Shown here: positions 1 to 6,728 of the stretch, in pieces
How positions within the stretch are numbered: position 1 is the first letter of the stretch
How the letters are laid out: the number at the start of each line of letters is the position of its first letter
Source: Spirochaetota bacterium
GTDB lineage: Bacteria > Spirochaetota > Spirochaetia > Treponematales > Breznakiellaceae
Length of the DNA stretch: 18,964 nt
Direction: 5' to 3'
Assembly: GCA_023406985.1 (NCBI GenBank)
Contig: JAEXTK010000169.1
Span: 1-18,964, forward strand
Program-made: the position numbers and the translations under genes
Notes under the pieces: model-generated
Database searches by the model: none
Told to the model about the DNA's origin: nothing
What the model saw: the letters and a program-made list of their open reading frames with translations, nothing else

Positions 1-1
1 G

Positions 2-964
2 GACGGGGCCGCCGGCCAGGCTCCGGGCCGGACCGCCGGGCCGGGGGACGCGGGGACGGAACTGTTCTCTCTCGGGGAAGGGCCGAAACGCCGGTTCCTC
101 TCGCCCCTCGCCCGCAAGCTCTGCGCCATCCACGGCGTGGATCCCGCGGCGGTCCGCGGGACCGGCCTCGGCGGTCGCGTCATGAAGCAGGACATCCTGG
201 ACTTCGTGGCCGCGCGCGACGCCGCCGCGCTCGCGGGAACGACCGCCACGGCGGGGAGCGCCGGTCCCGCCGCGCAGGCCGAGCTCAGGCCCCATTCCAA
301 CGCGCGCGCGCGGATCGCGGAGCGCATGGTGAGTTCCCTCCGCGTCTCGGCCCAGGTGCTCACGGTGATGGAGGCCGACCTGGGGGCCGTCATGGCCCAC
401 CGCGCCGCCAACAAGGAAGGTTTCGCCGCAGGCGGCCTCAGGCTCACCCTGACCGCCTACTTCCTCAAAGCGACCGCGGACGCCCTCCGCCGCCACCCGA
501 CCGTCAACTCGTCCTGGACGGACGAGGGCCTCCTCGTGCATCCGACGGTGGACATCGGCATGGCCGTCTCCCTGGGGGAGGCGGGCCTGCTCGTGCCGGT
601 CGTGCGGAACGCCGACAAGCTCACGCTGGAAGAGCTCTCGCGCGCGGTGGAAGACCTGGCCGCCCGGGCCAGGTCCCGCAAGCTCTCCGTGGACGAGGTC
701 CGCGGCGGCACCTTCTCCCTCACGAACCACGGCTCCAACGGGTCGCTCTTCGCCACGCCCATCGTCGCCCAGCCCCAGGTCGGCATCCTCGGGGTCGGCG
801 CCGTGCAGAAACGCGCGGTGGTGGTGGAGGGGCCGCGAGGCGACGCCATCGCGATCCGGCCCATGGCCTATCTCTCCTTCGTCTTCGACCATCGGGTCAT
901 GGACGGGGAAGGCGCCGACCGCTTCCTGTCCGAGGTGAAGGCGAACTTGGAAGGATGGAACTGA
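2..964 (+). CDS. 2-oxoacid dehydrogenase E2 component (dihydrolipoamide acyltransferase), 5' partial
   Basis: C-terminal part of the core acyltransferase of a 2-oxoacid dehydrogenase complex, which moves an acyl group from lipoyl-lysine to CoA. The frame is open to the left edge, so the lipoyl domain and true start lie outside the window; the GTG at 137 falls inside a domain and is not the start. An E3/E1 subunit-binding domain spans about 92-212 (FLSPLARKL...GTGLGGRVMKQDI). After an Ala/Gly linker comes the catalytic domain, with GSLFATPI and QPQVGILGVG blocks and the active-site motif DHRVMDG at 887-907 (His and Asp of the chloramphenicol-acetyltransferase-like fold). The substrate (pyruvate, 2-oxoglutarate or branched-chain keto acid) cannot be decided from this part. 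ilvD lies downstream after about 150 bp, which hints at keto-acid metabolism but proves nothing. Confidence 0.93.
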   Translation, partial: DGAAGQAPGRTAGPGDAGTELFSLGEGPKRRFLSPLARKLCAIHGVDPAAVRGTGLGGRVMKQDILDFVAARDAAALAGTTATAGSAGPAAQAELRPHSNARARIAERMVSSLRVSAQVLTVMEADLGAVMAHRAANKEGFAAGGLRLTLTAYFLKATADALRRHPTVNSSWTDEGLLVHPTVDIGMAVSLGEAGLLVPVVRNADKLTLEELSRAVEDLAARARSRKLSVDEVRGGTFSLTNHGSNGSLFATPIVAQPQVGILGVGAVQKRAVVVEGPRGDAIAIRPMAYLSFVFDHRVMDGEGADRFLSEVKANLEGWN

Positions 965-977
965 GCGGCGACGGGTC

Positions 978-1006
978 TTGCCGGTAGGCGCGCCGATCGG
1001 TATGCT
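978..1006 (+). promoter_or_regulatory. Candidate sigma70 promoter for ilvD
   Basis: TTGCCG (978-983) and TATGCT (1001-1006) are separated by exactly 17 bp, each matching the consensus at four of six positions. The site lies just after the E2 stop codon and about 110 bp before the ilvD start. The rest of the gap (1007-1103) is very GC-rich and shows no clear terminator. This is a pattern match only; read-through from the E2 gene is equally possible. Confidence 0.3.
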
Positions 1007-1115
1007 CGATGCACGGCCCGCGCCGCCGGGAGTCCGCACGGGGCGCTCCGAAACGGGGCGCCGCGGTCCTCGCGAGCGGGCGATCGGGCCGATACCGGAA
1101 GCTGAGGAGATTGCC

Positions 1116-2972
1116 ATGCCCGAGTTGCGTTCCGCCACCAACACCAAAGGCCGCATCATGGCCGGCGCCCGCGCCCTCTGGCGCGCGAACGGCATGAAGA
1201 ACGAACAGTTCGGCAAGCCCATCATCGCTATCGCGAACAGCTTCACCCAGTTCGTGCCGGGCCACGTCCATCTCCACGAAATCGGGCAACGGATCAAGAA
1301 GATAATCGAGTCGAAGGGCTGCTTCGCGGCCGAGTTCGATACGATCGCGGTGGACGACGGGATCGCCATGGGCCACTCGGGCATGCTCTACAGCCTCCCG
1401 AGCCGCGACCTCATCGCCGACAGCGTGGAATACATGGTCAACGCCCACCGCGCCGACGCCCTCATCTGCATCTCCAACTGCGACAAGATCACCCCCGGCA
1501 TGCTCATGGCCGCCATGCGGCTCAACATCCCGACCATCTTCGTCTCCGGCGGCCCCATGGAAGCCGGCGTGGTCGCGGGCAAGAAGTACGACCTCATCGA
1601 CGCCATGGTCATGGCGGCCGACGAGAAGGTGGACGAGAAGACCCTCGCCGCGGTGGAGGAGAACGCCTGCCCCACCTGCGGGTCCTGTTCGGGTATGTTC
1701 ACCGCGAACTCGATGAACTGCCTCAACGAGGCCCTCGGCCTCGCGCTGCCCGGCAACGGCACGGTCCTCGCGACCCACGCCGACCGCCTGTCCCTCTTCG
1801 ACCGGGCCGCGGAGCGCATCTGCGAGCTCGCCCAGGAATACTACGCGACCGGCGACGAGAAGCTCCTGCCGAGAGGCATCGCGACGCGGCAGGCCTTCAT
1901 GAACGCCATGAGCCTGGACATCGCCATGGGCGGCAGCACGAACACCGTGCTCCACCTCCTCGCCATCGCCAAGGAAGGCGAGGTGGACTTCACGATGAAG
2001 GACATCGACGCCCTCTCCCGCAAGATTCCCTGCATCTGCAAGGTCGCGCCGAACAGCCCGATCTACCACATCGAGGACGTGCACCGCGCGGGCGGCGTCC
2101 TCGGCATCCTCGCCGAGCTCGACCGGGCGGGCCTCCTGGACACCTCGGTCTCCCGCGTGGACTACCCGACCCTGAAGGAAGCCCTCCGCCGCTTCGACCT
2201 CATGGACGCGGCGGCCCCGGGCGACGCGGCTTTGGGAGCCGCCGACACCTTCTACCGCGCCGCGCCCGCGGGCATCCGCACCACCGTCATGGGCGGCCAG
2301 AAGGCCCGCTTCAAGGACCTGGACCGGGACCGGACGGCGGGCTGCATCCGCGACATCGCGCACGCCTACTACCCGGACGGCGGCCTCGGCGTCCTCTACG
2401 GCAACATCGCCGGCCGCGGCTCCATCGTGAAGACCGCCGGCGTCGACTCGAGCCTCTTCACGTTCAAGGGCCCCGCGGTCGTCTTCGAAAGCCAGGAAGA
2501 GGCGGTGGAAGGTATCCTCGCGGGCAGGGTGAAGGCGGGGGACGTCGTCGTCATCCGCTACGAGGGCCCCAAGGGCGGCCCCGGCATGCAGGAGATGCTC
2601 TACCCCACGAGCTACATCAAGAGCCGCGGCCTCGGCAAGGCGTGCGCCCTCGTCACCGACGGCCGCTTCTCCGGCGGCACGAGCGGGCTTTCCATCGGCC
2701 ACGTGAGCCCCGAGGCGGCGGCCGGCGGCGACATCGCCCTCGTGCGCGACGGCGACCTCATCGAAATCTCCATCCCCGACCGCAAGCTCTCCCTCCTCGT
2801 GGACGACGCGGAACTCGGTGCGCGGCGGGAGGCCGAAAAGGCGCGGGGCGCGGCGGCCTATACGCCGCGGAAGCGCGCGCGCGAGATCAGCCGGGCCCTC
2901 AAGGTCTACGCCCTCCTGGCCCGAAGCGCCGACGAAGGCGCCATCCGCCGCCTTCCCGGCGAGGCCGACTGA
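1116..2972 (+). CDS. ilvD: Dihydroxy-acid dehydratase
   Basis: Removes water from 2,3-dihydroxy-isovalerate and 2,3-dihydroxy-3-methylvalerate, the penultimate step of valine and isoleucine synthesis, in the cytosol. The ATG at 1116 is chosen because GAGGAGA (1104-1110) lies 5 bp upstream and the protein then begins MPELRSATNTKGR, like the E. coli N-terminus. The frame is open further upstream, but that part has no family resemblance. At 618 aa it is the length of the long E. coli-type enzyme. Both family signatures are intact: CISNCDKITPGM (C118, C122) and CPTCGSCSGMFTANSMNC (C185, C188, C191). The NSFTQFVPGHVHL segment has Ser where 2Fe-2S homologues carry Cys, as in the oxygen-sensitive E. 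coli 4Fe-4S type. The conserved FSGGTSGLSIGHVSPEAA block is also present. earP follows after 34 bp, so cotranscription is likely. Confidence 0.97.
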   Translation: MPELRSATNTKGRIMAGARALWRANGMKNEQFGKPIIAIANSFTQFVPGHVHLHEIGQRIKKIIESKGCFAAEFDTIAVDDGIAMGHSGMLYSLPSRDLIADSVEYMVNAHRADALICISNCDKITPGMLMAAMRLNIPTIFVSGGPMEAGVVAGKKYDLIDAMVMAADEKVDEKTLAAVEENACPTCGSCSGMFTANSMNCLNEALGLALPGNGTVLATHADRLSLFDRAAERICELAQEYYATGDEKLLPRGIATRQAFMNAMSLDIAMGGSTNTVLHLLAIAKEGEVDFTMKDIDALSRKIPCICKVAPNSPIYHIEDVHRAGGVLGILAELDRAGLLDTSVSRVDYPTLKEALRRFDLMDAAAPGDAALGAADTFYRAAPAGIRTTVMGGQKARFKDLDRDRTAGCIRDIAHAYYPDGGLGVLYGNIAGRGSIVKTAGVDSSLFTFKGPAVVFESQEEAVEGILAGRVKAGDVVVIRYEGPKGGPGMQEMLYPTSYIKSRGLGKACALVTDGRFSGGTSGLSIGHVSPEAAAGGDIALVRDGDLIEISIPDRKLSLLVDDAELGARREAEKARGAAAYTPRKRAREISRALKVYALLARSADEGAIRRLPGEAD

Positions 2973-3006
2973 GCGCGAGGCCGCCGCGGAAGCGGCGGAA
3001 CGGAAG

Positions 3007-4326
3007 GTGACCATCGACCTCCTCTGCAAGGTCGTCGACAACTTCGGGGATATCGGGGTCGTCTACCGCCTCGCCCGGGCCCTGTCGGACGCCGACCGGC
3101 CCGGGGACCGCGGCCCGGACTCCGCTTCGGCGGCCGCCGGACTCGCGCTCCGGCTCGTGGTGGACGACCTCGCGGCCTTCCGCGCCCTCCTGCCCGCCGT
3201 GGATGCGGACAAGGCCTTCCAGACGGTGAACGGATGGACGGTCGTGCGATGGGACGCGGAGGAAGCCGCGGCCCTCTTCCGGTCTGACCCGCCGCGGACG
3301 GTGATCGAATGCTTCGCCTGCGGCAGGCCCGACTGGTACGAAGACATCCTCTTCGACGAAGCCGACGGAGCGGATCGCCTCATCGTCGACCTGGAATACC
3401 TCACCGCGGAAACGTGGGCCTCCGATTTCCACCGCCTCCCCTCCCGGACCCGTTCCGGCCGGGTCAAGAAAGCGCTGTTCATGCCGGGCTTCGCCCGCGG
3501 CACGGGCGGCCTCATCCTGGACCGCCGCTTCGTCGCAGCCAGGGAAGCCTTCCTGGACGAGGCGCGCCGTCCGGCCCTGCGGACCGCTCTCCTGGACGCG
3601 ATAGCCGCCCAGGGCGGCCGGTCCTCCGGGGCCGGGGCCGCCGGGCCGTCCTCCGCAGCCTCCGGACCGCTCGCGAGCGCCGGGCAGGCCATAGCCGGCG
3701 GGGAAACGGAGACGCCGCGGACCGCCGCGGCGCGGGCGGCGACGGCGGAAGCTTTCTGGGTGACGGTCTTCACCTACGAGCGCGACTTCGCCGCGACCGT
3801 GCGGGAGCTCGCCGCGGCGGCGGAGAACCGGCCCATCGTGGTCCTCGTCGCGGCGGGGAGGTGCGCCGTCCCCTTCCTGGACGCGTGGGAAGCGGCCGGA
3901 CGCCCCGTTCCCGCCATCGAACTGCCGTTCCTTGACCAGGCAACCTGGGATGAGGTCCTCCTGGCCTCCGACCTCCTCATCGTCCGCGGGGAGGATTCGC
4001 TCGCGCGCGCCGCGCTCTCGGGACGGCCCTTCCTCTGGCACGCGTATCCCCTCCCGGACGGCGGCCAGCTCGCCAAGGTACGCGCCCTCCTGGAGCGGCT
4101 CGCGCCCTTCTTCGAGAGCGAGGATTTCGCGCTCCTGGAGCGGCAATGGCTGCTCCTGAACGCGGAGGGGCCGGGAGAAGAGGCCGGTCGGGGGCTAGCG
4201 GACCTGCTGGCCCGCGCCGCGCCGGGCGGGCGCATGGACGCCTCCTTCCACGCCTGGTCGGAAGCTCTCATAAAAAACGGCGACCTGGCCGCCGCCCTAC
4301 TGACTTTCATAGGCGAATTGCGGTAG
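3007..4326 (+). CDS. earP: EF-P arginine rhamnosyltransferase EarP
   Basis: Transfers L-rhamnose from dTDP-beta-L-rhamnose to Arg32 of elongation factor P, with inversion, in the cytosol. The GTG at 3007 is preferred because the protein then starts VTIDLLCKVVDNFGDIGV, matching the family N-terminus with its two essential aspartates (D11, D15 here). The frame extends upstream into ilvD without resemblance. The C-terminal GT-B domain carries the nucleotide-sugar motif RGEDSLARA (R327, E329, D330, S331), and WHAYPLPDGGQLAK corresponds to the family's WH-YP block. Length is 439 aa against about 380 usually. The excess is an Ala/Gly/Ser-rich insert at about residues 203-247 (3613-3747), probably a disordered loop between the two domains. 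The substrate gene efp follows 59 bp downstream, and the two genes are commonly adjacent in EarP genomes. Confidence 0.94.
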   Translation: MTIDLLCKVVDNFGDIGVVYRLARALSDADRPGDRGPDSASAAAGLALRLVVDDLAAFRALLPAVDADKAFQTVNGWTVVRWDAEEAAALFRSDPPRTVIECFACGRPDWYEDILFDEADGADRLIVDLEYLTAETWASDFHRLPSRTRSGRVKKALFMPGFARGTGGLILDRRFVAAREAFLDEARRPALRTALLDAIAAQGGRSSGAGAAGPSSAASGPLASAGQAIAGGETETPRTAAARAATAEAFWVTVFTYERDFAATVRELAAAAENRPIVVLVAAGRCAVPFLDAWEAAGRPVPAIELPFLDQATWDEVLLASDLLIVRGEDSLARAALSGRPFLWHAYPLPDGGQLAKVRALLERLAPFFESEDFALLERQWLLLNAEGPGEEAGRGLADLLARAAPGGRMDASFHAWSEALIKNGDLAAALLTFIGELR

Positions 4327-4329
4327 AAT
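4300..4329 (+). promoter_or_regulatory. Candidate promoter for efp inside the earP 3' end
   Basis: CTGACT (4300-4305) and TAGAAT (4324-4329) are 18 bp apart; the -10 matches consensus at five of six positions. The TAG stop codon of earP (4324-4326) forms the first three bases of this -10 box. Predicted transcription would begin near 4336, leaving a leader of about 50 nt before the efp start. A private promoter makes sense because EF-P is needed in far greater amounts than its modifying enzyme. Confidence 0.45.
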
Positions 4330-4385
4330 AGCGAACCGTCGCTCCGGCGAGGATCCTAACGAACACACTTTTTCAAGAGGATATC

Positions 4386-4952
4386 ATGATCGTCACTTCC
4401 CAACTCAAGGTCGGCGTCGTCTTCAAGTCCGGCAACGACATTCTCGTGGTTCAGCGCATGCTCGGCCAGAAAGGCGGCCGCGGAGCCCTCGTCACCAAGC
4501 TCCGCGTCAAGAACCTGCTGACCGGCCAGACCTCGGACCTCGGCCTGGACGCCGGCGAAAAGTTCGAGGAGGTCGACCTCGACCATCTCAAGATGAAGCT
4601 CTCCTACATCGACGGCGACAACTACGTCTTCCTGGAGCAGACCACGTACGAGCAGTACGAGATCTCCAAGGACGACATGGGCGACAACGTCTACTACATC
4701 ACGCCCGAAGACGACGTCGAGGTGGAAGTCACCTTCTACGAGGGCAAGCCCGTCGGCATCGAGCTCCCCATCGCCGTGACCCGCACCATCACCTACTGCG
4801 AACCCGGCGTCAAGGGCGACACCTCCGGCAAGACCTTCAAGCCCGCCACCCTGGACACCGGCTTCGAGGTCTCCGTGCCGCTCTTCTGCGACATCGGCAC
4901 CAAGATCGCCCTGGACACCCGGGACGGCACCTTCATCGAGCGCGTGAAGTAA
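4386..4952 (+). CDS. efp: Translation elongation factor P (Arg32 type)
   Basis: Binds between the ribosomal P and E sites and stimulates peptide-bond formation at polyproline stretches. The protein is 188 aa, standard for the family, with the N-terminal KOW-like domain and two OB domains. The C-terminal block TLDTGFEVSVPLFCDIGTKIALDTRDGTFIERVK closely follows the EF-P signature, including the GTKI-DTR-G-F-ER pattern. Counting from the ATG, the tip of the domain I loop reads QKGGRGAL with arginine exactly at position 32, the residue that EarP rhamnosylates; lysine-type EF-Ps carry Lys34 in this loop instead. An SD-like AGAGGA lies about 4 bp before the ATG. The gene probably has its own promoter overlapping the earP stop, and it ends at a strong terminator. 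Confidence 0.98.
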   Translation: MIVTSQLKVGVVFKSGNDILVVQRMLGQKGGRGALVTKLRVKNLLTGQTSDLGLDAGEKFEEVDLDHLKMKLSYIDGDNYVFLEQTTYEQYEISKDDMGDNVYYITPEDDVEVEVTFYEGKPVGIELPIAVTRTITYCEPGVKGDTSGKTFKPATLDTGFEVSVPLFCDIGTKIALDTRDGTFIERVK

Positions 4953-5008
4953 GAAAACCCGCGCCGGCCGGGGCGACCGCTCCGAGGCCGACGCGACCGC
5001 TCATCAGG

Positions 5009-5045
5009 AAGAGGAGGCAGCGCGGCAGCGCTTGCCTCCTTTTTT
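5009..5045 (+). terminator. Rho-independent terminator of efp
   Basis: AGGAGGCA (5012-5019) pairs perfectly with TGCCTCCT (5033-5040). Inside it GCGC (5020-5023) can pair with GCGC (5028-5031) around a GGCA loop, with one bulged T. Six T residues follow (5040-5045), and AA at 5009-5010 can pair into the T-tract. This is the clearest terminator in the window; it isolates efp from the ArsR/EFR1 module. Confidence 0.93.
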
Positions 5046-5164
5046 GTAGTGTCGCGAAGCTTAGGGATGGATCGGAGATCGGGCGTCGCCATTCCATGGG
5101 CGGCGGTCGCCCCCATCCGGCGCGCCTCTCCGGTTCGGCGCTCATCGAATCGCGCTTTACGGCC

Positions 5165-5193
5165 TTGACCGCGCGGCGGCGTGGAAGTATTCT
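5165..5193 (+). promoter_or_regulatory. Promoter of the arsR-like gene
   Basis: TTGACC (5165-5170) and TATTCT (5188-5193) are separated by exactly 17 bp, each matching consensus at five of six positions or nearly so. The predicted start near 5200 gives a leader of about 30 nt. The -10 box runs straight into the inverted repeats at 5190-5211, the expected position for a repressor site. Between the efp terminator and this promoter (5046-5164) I see nothing convincing. Confidence 0.65.
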
Positions 5194-5211
5194 TGATAAG
5201 AAAATGCTTAT
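5190..5211 (+). promoter_or_regulatory. Putative ArsR-type operator
   Basis: Two overlapping perfect inverted repeats sit on the -10 box and start region: TTCTT-GAT-AAGAA (5190-5202) and ATAAG-AAAATG-CTTAT (5196-5211). AT-rich dyads overlapping the -10 are typical of ArsR/SmtB autoregulation. The heptamer ATGCTTA (5204-5210) recurs as its reverse complement TAAGCAT at 5603-5609, ahead of the next gene. The protein-DNA match is inferred. Confidence 0.5.
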
Positions 5212-5230
5212 GAACTTACGGATGGACTGA

Positions 5231-5572
5231 ATGGAGAAGCTGGAAATCGTCGCGCGCATGGCGCAGGTCTTCAAGGCCTTGGGGGATCCGACGCGGCTCC
5301 GCCTCATCGCCCTGCTGGCCCAACGGAACGAGGAAAGCTTCTGCGTACTCGATCTGGCCCGGAAGCTCGGGATGACGCAGCCGGCGGTATCGCAGCACCT
5401 CAAGATCCTGAAGGGCATCGGCCTCGTGCAGCCCCATCGGAAAGGTTTCCGCGTATACTACGCCATCGATCTCTCCGCCATGGATTCGATCAAGGACGAT
5501 TTCATGTATCTCTACGATCTCGCGTTCGAGCGTTGCGCCGATGAAGGCTGGCTCCAGAACGGCTGCGAGTGA
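5231..5572 (+). CDS. ArsR-family winged-helix transcriptional repressor
   Basis: A small DNA-binding repressor of 113 aa, normal size for the family. The start is the ATG at 5231. Residues 8-80 form the winged helix: FKALGDPTRLRLIALLAQ, then the recognition helix MTQPAVSQHLKILKGIGLV, then the wing HRKGFRVYYAID. ArsR metal sensors often have a CVC motif before the recognition helix; here the region reads SFCVLDL with one cysteine (C38), and two more lie near the C-terminus (C102, C112). C38 alone does not make the classical arsenic site, so a redox or other thiol-based input, or another metal geometry, is possible. The gene has a good promoter with palindromes on it, and the EFR1 gene 61 bp downstream is the likely target. 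The true inducer is unknown. Confidence 0.93.
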   Translation: MEKLEIVARMAQVFKALGDPTRLRLIALLAQRNEESFCVLDLARKLGMTQPAVSQHLKILKGIGLVQPHRKGFRVYYAIDLSAMDSIKDDFMYLYDLAFERCADEGWLQNGCE

Positions 5573-5593
5573 GTTCTTTATTTGCCCAAGACT

Positions 5594-5620
5594 ATAAGTT
5601 ATTAAGCATATACTACTTAA
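5594..5620 (+). promoter_or_regulatory. AT-rich repeats ahead of the EFR1 gene, possible second repressor site
   Basis: The 61-bp gap between arsR and the flavodoxin gene contains ATAA-G-TTAT (5594-5602) and TTAAG-N9-CTTAA (5602-5606 and 5616-5620). It also holds TAAGCAT (5603-5609), the reverse complement of a heptamer in the arsR operator. TATACT at 5609-5614 resembles a -10 box, but no -35 lies at the right distance. The ribosome binding site AAGGAG (5622-5627) follows, 6 bp before the ATG. Confidence 0.4.
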
Positions 5621-5633
5621 CAAGGAGCGTAGC

Positions 5634-6464
5634 ATGAAGAAGGCCATGCTGATGACCTATTCGATGAGCGGCAATACTAGAGCCGCCGCCGACCTCGTGG
5701 AGGGAGCCCTGGCGGGAGCGGGGCTCGCGGTGCGGCGGCAGGCCATCGGGTCGGGAGATGGAGCGGAGTCGGACTGGGATTACCTCGTGATCGGCGCGCC
5801 GCTCTACTTCCAGATCGAGCCCCTCGTCGTCCGCCGAGCCATCGAAAACCTTCGGGACGGCGCGGGGAAGCGCGCCTTCTTGTTCACCACCTACGCGGAC
5901 GCGCGGGGAGGGAGGCCGGATTACCGGATGGTCTCGAACCTCACCGAACTCCTGGCGCGGAAAGGAATCGACGTAATCGGCTCCGCGGGTCTCGTCTGCA
6001 ATGATTCGTCGGATATCCTCGTGCGCATGAGGCACAGGAACGATCGGCCGTACGAAGCCGATAAGGCGCGCTTCAGGCAGGAAGTCGAGGCGCTCTCCCG
6101 GTCGTTGGCAGCGGGATCGGCGGCCGAGGGCCCGCCGGCGGCCGCGGGTCCGACGGCGGCCGTCGGGAAACGGGGTGCGCGGTTGTATCGAGGAAACCCG
6201 ATCACCTGGGCGGCCTGTCCACCGATCAGGGTCGACGACAGCGTCTGTAACCGCTGCGGTATCTGCGTGAAGACCTGCCCCGCGGGAAATCTCGCGATGG
6301 ACGGGCGGCTCTCCATCGGCGCGGACTGCATGAAATGCTACGCCTGCGAGAACGCCTGCCCGCGGAAGGCGATCCGGCCGGAATGGCGATTTTTGGAATG
6401 GATGTACCGGTTACCGCCGAAGTATGCAAGCTCCGGGTCACGGGTGAAGTTCCGCTACCATTGA
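5634..6464 (+). CDS. EFR1-family flavodoxin/ferredoxin fusion
   Basis: A two-part electron carrier of 276 aa, probably cytosolic. Residues 1-155 are flavodoxin-like: MKKAMLMTYSMSGNTRAAA contains the FMN phosphate-binding loop, and DYLVIGAPLYF is the conserved second strand and loop. An Ala/Gly/Pro-rich linker follows at about residues 158-183. The C-terminal half is a bacterial 2x[4Fe-4S] ferredoxin with two complete CxxCxxCxxxCP motifs: C205, C208, C211, C215 and C232, C235, C238, C242. This order is the EFR1 architecture known mostly from anaerobes. The gene follows an ArsR-type repressor and is likely under its control. The electron donor and acceptor are unknown. A modest hairpin terminator follows. 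Confidence 0.92.
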   Translation: MKKAMLMTYSMSGNTRAAADLVEGALAGAGLAVRRQAIGSGDGAESDWDYLVIGAPLYFQIEPLVVRRAIENLRDGAGKRAFLFTTYADARGGRPDYRMVSNLTELLARKGIDVIGSAGLVCNDSSDILVRMRHRNDRPYEADKARFRQEVEALSRSLAAGSAAEGPPAAAGPTAAVGKRGARLYRGNPITWAACPPIRVDDSVCNRCGICVKTCPAGNLAMDGRLSIGADCMKCYACENACPRKAIRPEWRFLEWMYRLPPKYASSGSRVKFRYH

Positions 6465-6475
6465 TCCGACGCACA

Positions 6476-6504
6476 GCGCCGTCGGGCGCGCGGCGCCGTC
6501 GGGC
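6476..6504 (+). repeat. 12-bp direct repeat after the EFR1 gene
   Basis: GCGCCGTCGGGC occurs twice, at 6476-6487 and 6493-6504, a spacing of 17 bp, starting just after the EFR1 stop codon. It has no T-tract and no clear role; it may be a small duplication. Confidence 0.6.
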
Positions 6505-6537
6505 CGCGGGTACGCGCCGCTCCCCAAAGGAGTATCC

Positions 6538-6560
6538 CGCGGACAGGGTCCGCGCATTTT
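6538..6560 (+). terminator. Probable terminator of the EFR1 gene
   Basis: CGCGGAC (6538-6544) and GTCCGCG (6548-6554) form a perfect 7-bp stem around a three-base AGG loop, followed by CATTTT (6555-6560). The T-tract is short and the loop tight, so termination may be partial. Its position between the EFR1 gene and the leuC promoter region fits. Confidence 0.5.
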
Positions 6561-6613
6561 CCCAAAGCTTCGGGACACTACCATCGTCTTTCGTAAAACT
6601 TCAGTTTCTGCAA

Positions 6614-6637
6614 TATAATTACAATTTTCTTACAATT
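6614..6637 (+). promoter_or_regulatory. AT-rich patch with perfect TATAAT and an 11-bp-spaced direct repeat
   Basis: A consensus TATAAT lies at 6614-6619, with only a poor -35 (CTTTCG, 6588-6593). Overlapping it, TTACAATT occurs twice at 6619-6626 and 6630-6637, exactly 11 bp apart, one helical turn. This is strikingly AT-rich for this region. It may be an upstream promoter of the leu operon, a tandem site for an activator acting on the promoter at 6654, or both. Confidence 0.4.
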
Positions 6638-6653
6638 CCGGTATGGTTCTATC

Positions 6654-6683
6654 TTGACTCTCCCGCTCGTCCGAGCGTAATTT
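6654..6683 (+). promoter_or_regulatory. Candidate promoter of leuCD-ilvBN
   Basis: TTGACT (6654-6659) is followed after 18 bp by TAATTT (6678-6683), which keeps the three most conserved -10 positions (T1, A2, T6). Transcription would begin near 6690 and give a leader of about 54 nt. The -10 lies inside the first, degenerate copy of the GCAT-N4-ATGC palindrome series, and the two exact copies sit downstream of the start. Confidence 0.5.
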
Positions 6684-6728
6684 TATGCGACAAGGCATGG
6701 ATATGCGCGCGAAAAGGCATATTTATGC
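6677..6728 (+). promoter_or_regulatory. Tandem palindromes upstream of leuC, putative operator
   Basis: Two exact GCAT-N4-ATGC palindromes occur at 6695-6706 (spacer GGAT) and 6717-6728 (spacer ATTT), 22 bp apart, close to two helical turns. A degenerate third, GTAA-TTTT-ATGC, lies at 6677-6688 over the likely -10. The copies share flanks: AAGGCAT precedes both exact copies, and TTTATGCGA followed by CAAGG or GAAGG occurs at 6682 and 6722. The array ends just before the ribosome binding site (AGGGAGGA, 6733-6740). The layout suits a repressor acting on the start region; the regulator is not identifiable here. Confidence 0.55.

Noticed and set aside
978..1115. Upstream in-frame extension of ilvD
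   Set aside because: The added residues are Arg/Pro/Gly-rich without family resemblance, and the ATG at 1116 has a good ribosome binding site and a family-typical N-terminus.
2818..3006. Upstream in-frame extension of earP into ilvD
   Set aside because: It would overlap ilvD heavily; EarP similarity begins only at the GTG at 3007.
897..3041. Long open frame antisense to ilvD
   Set aside because: It mirrors ilvD in a GC-rich sequence, where antisense frames stay open by codon bias. Its translation is rich in Ala/Val/Asp/His/Arg and resembles no family.
4973..5002. 10-bp direct repeat GCGACCGCTC (4973-4982 and 4993-5002)
   Set aside because: Short and GC-rich, just before the efp terminator; easily due to chance.
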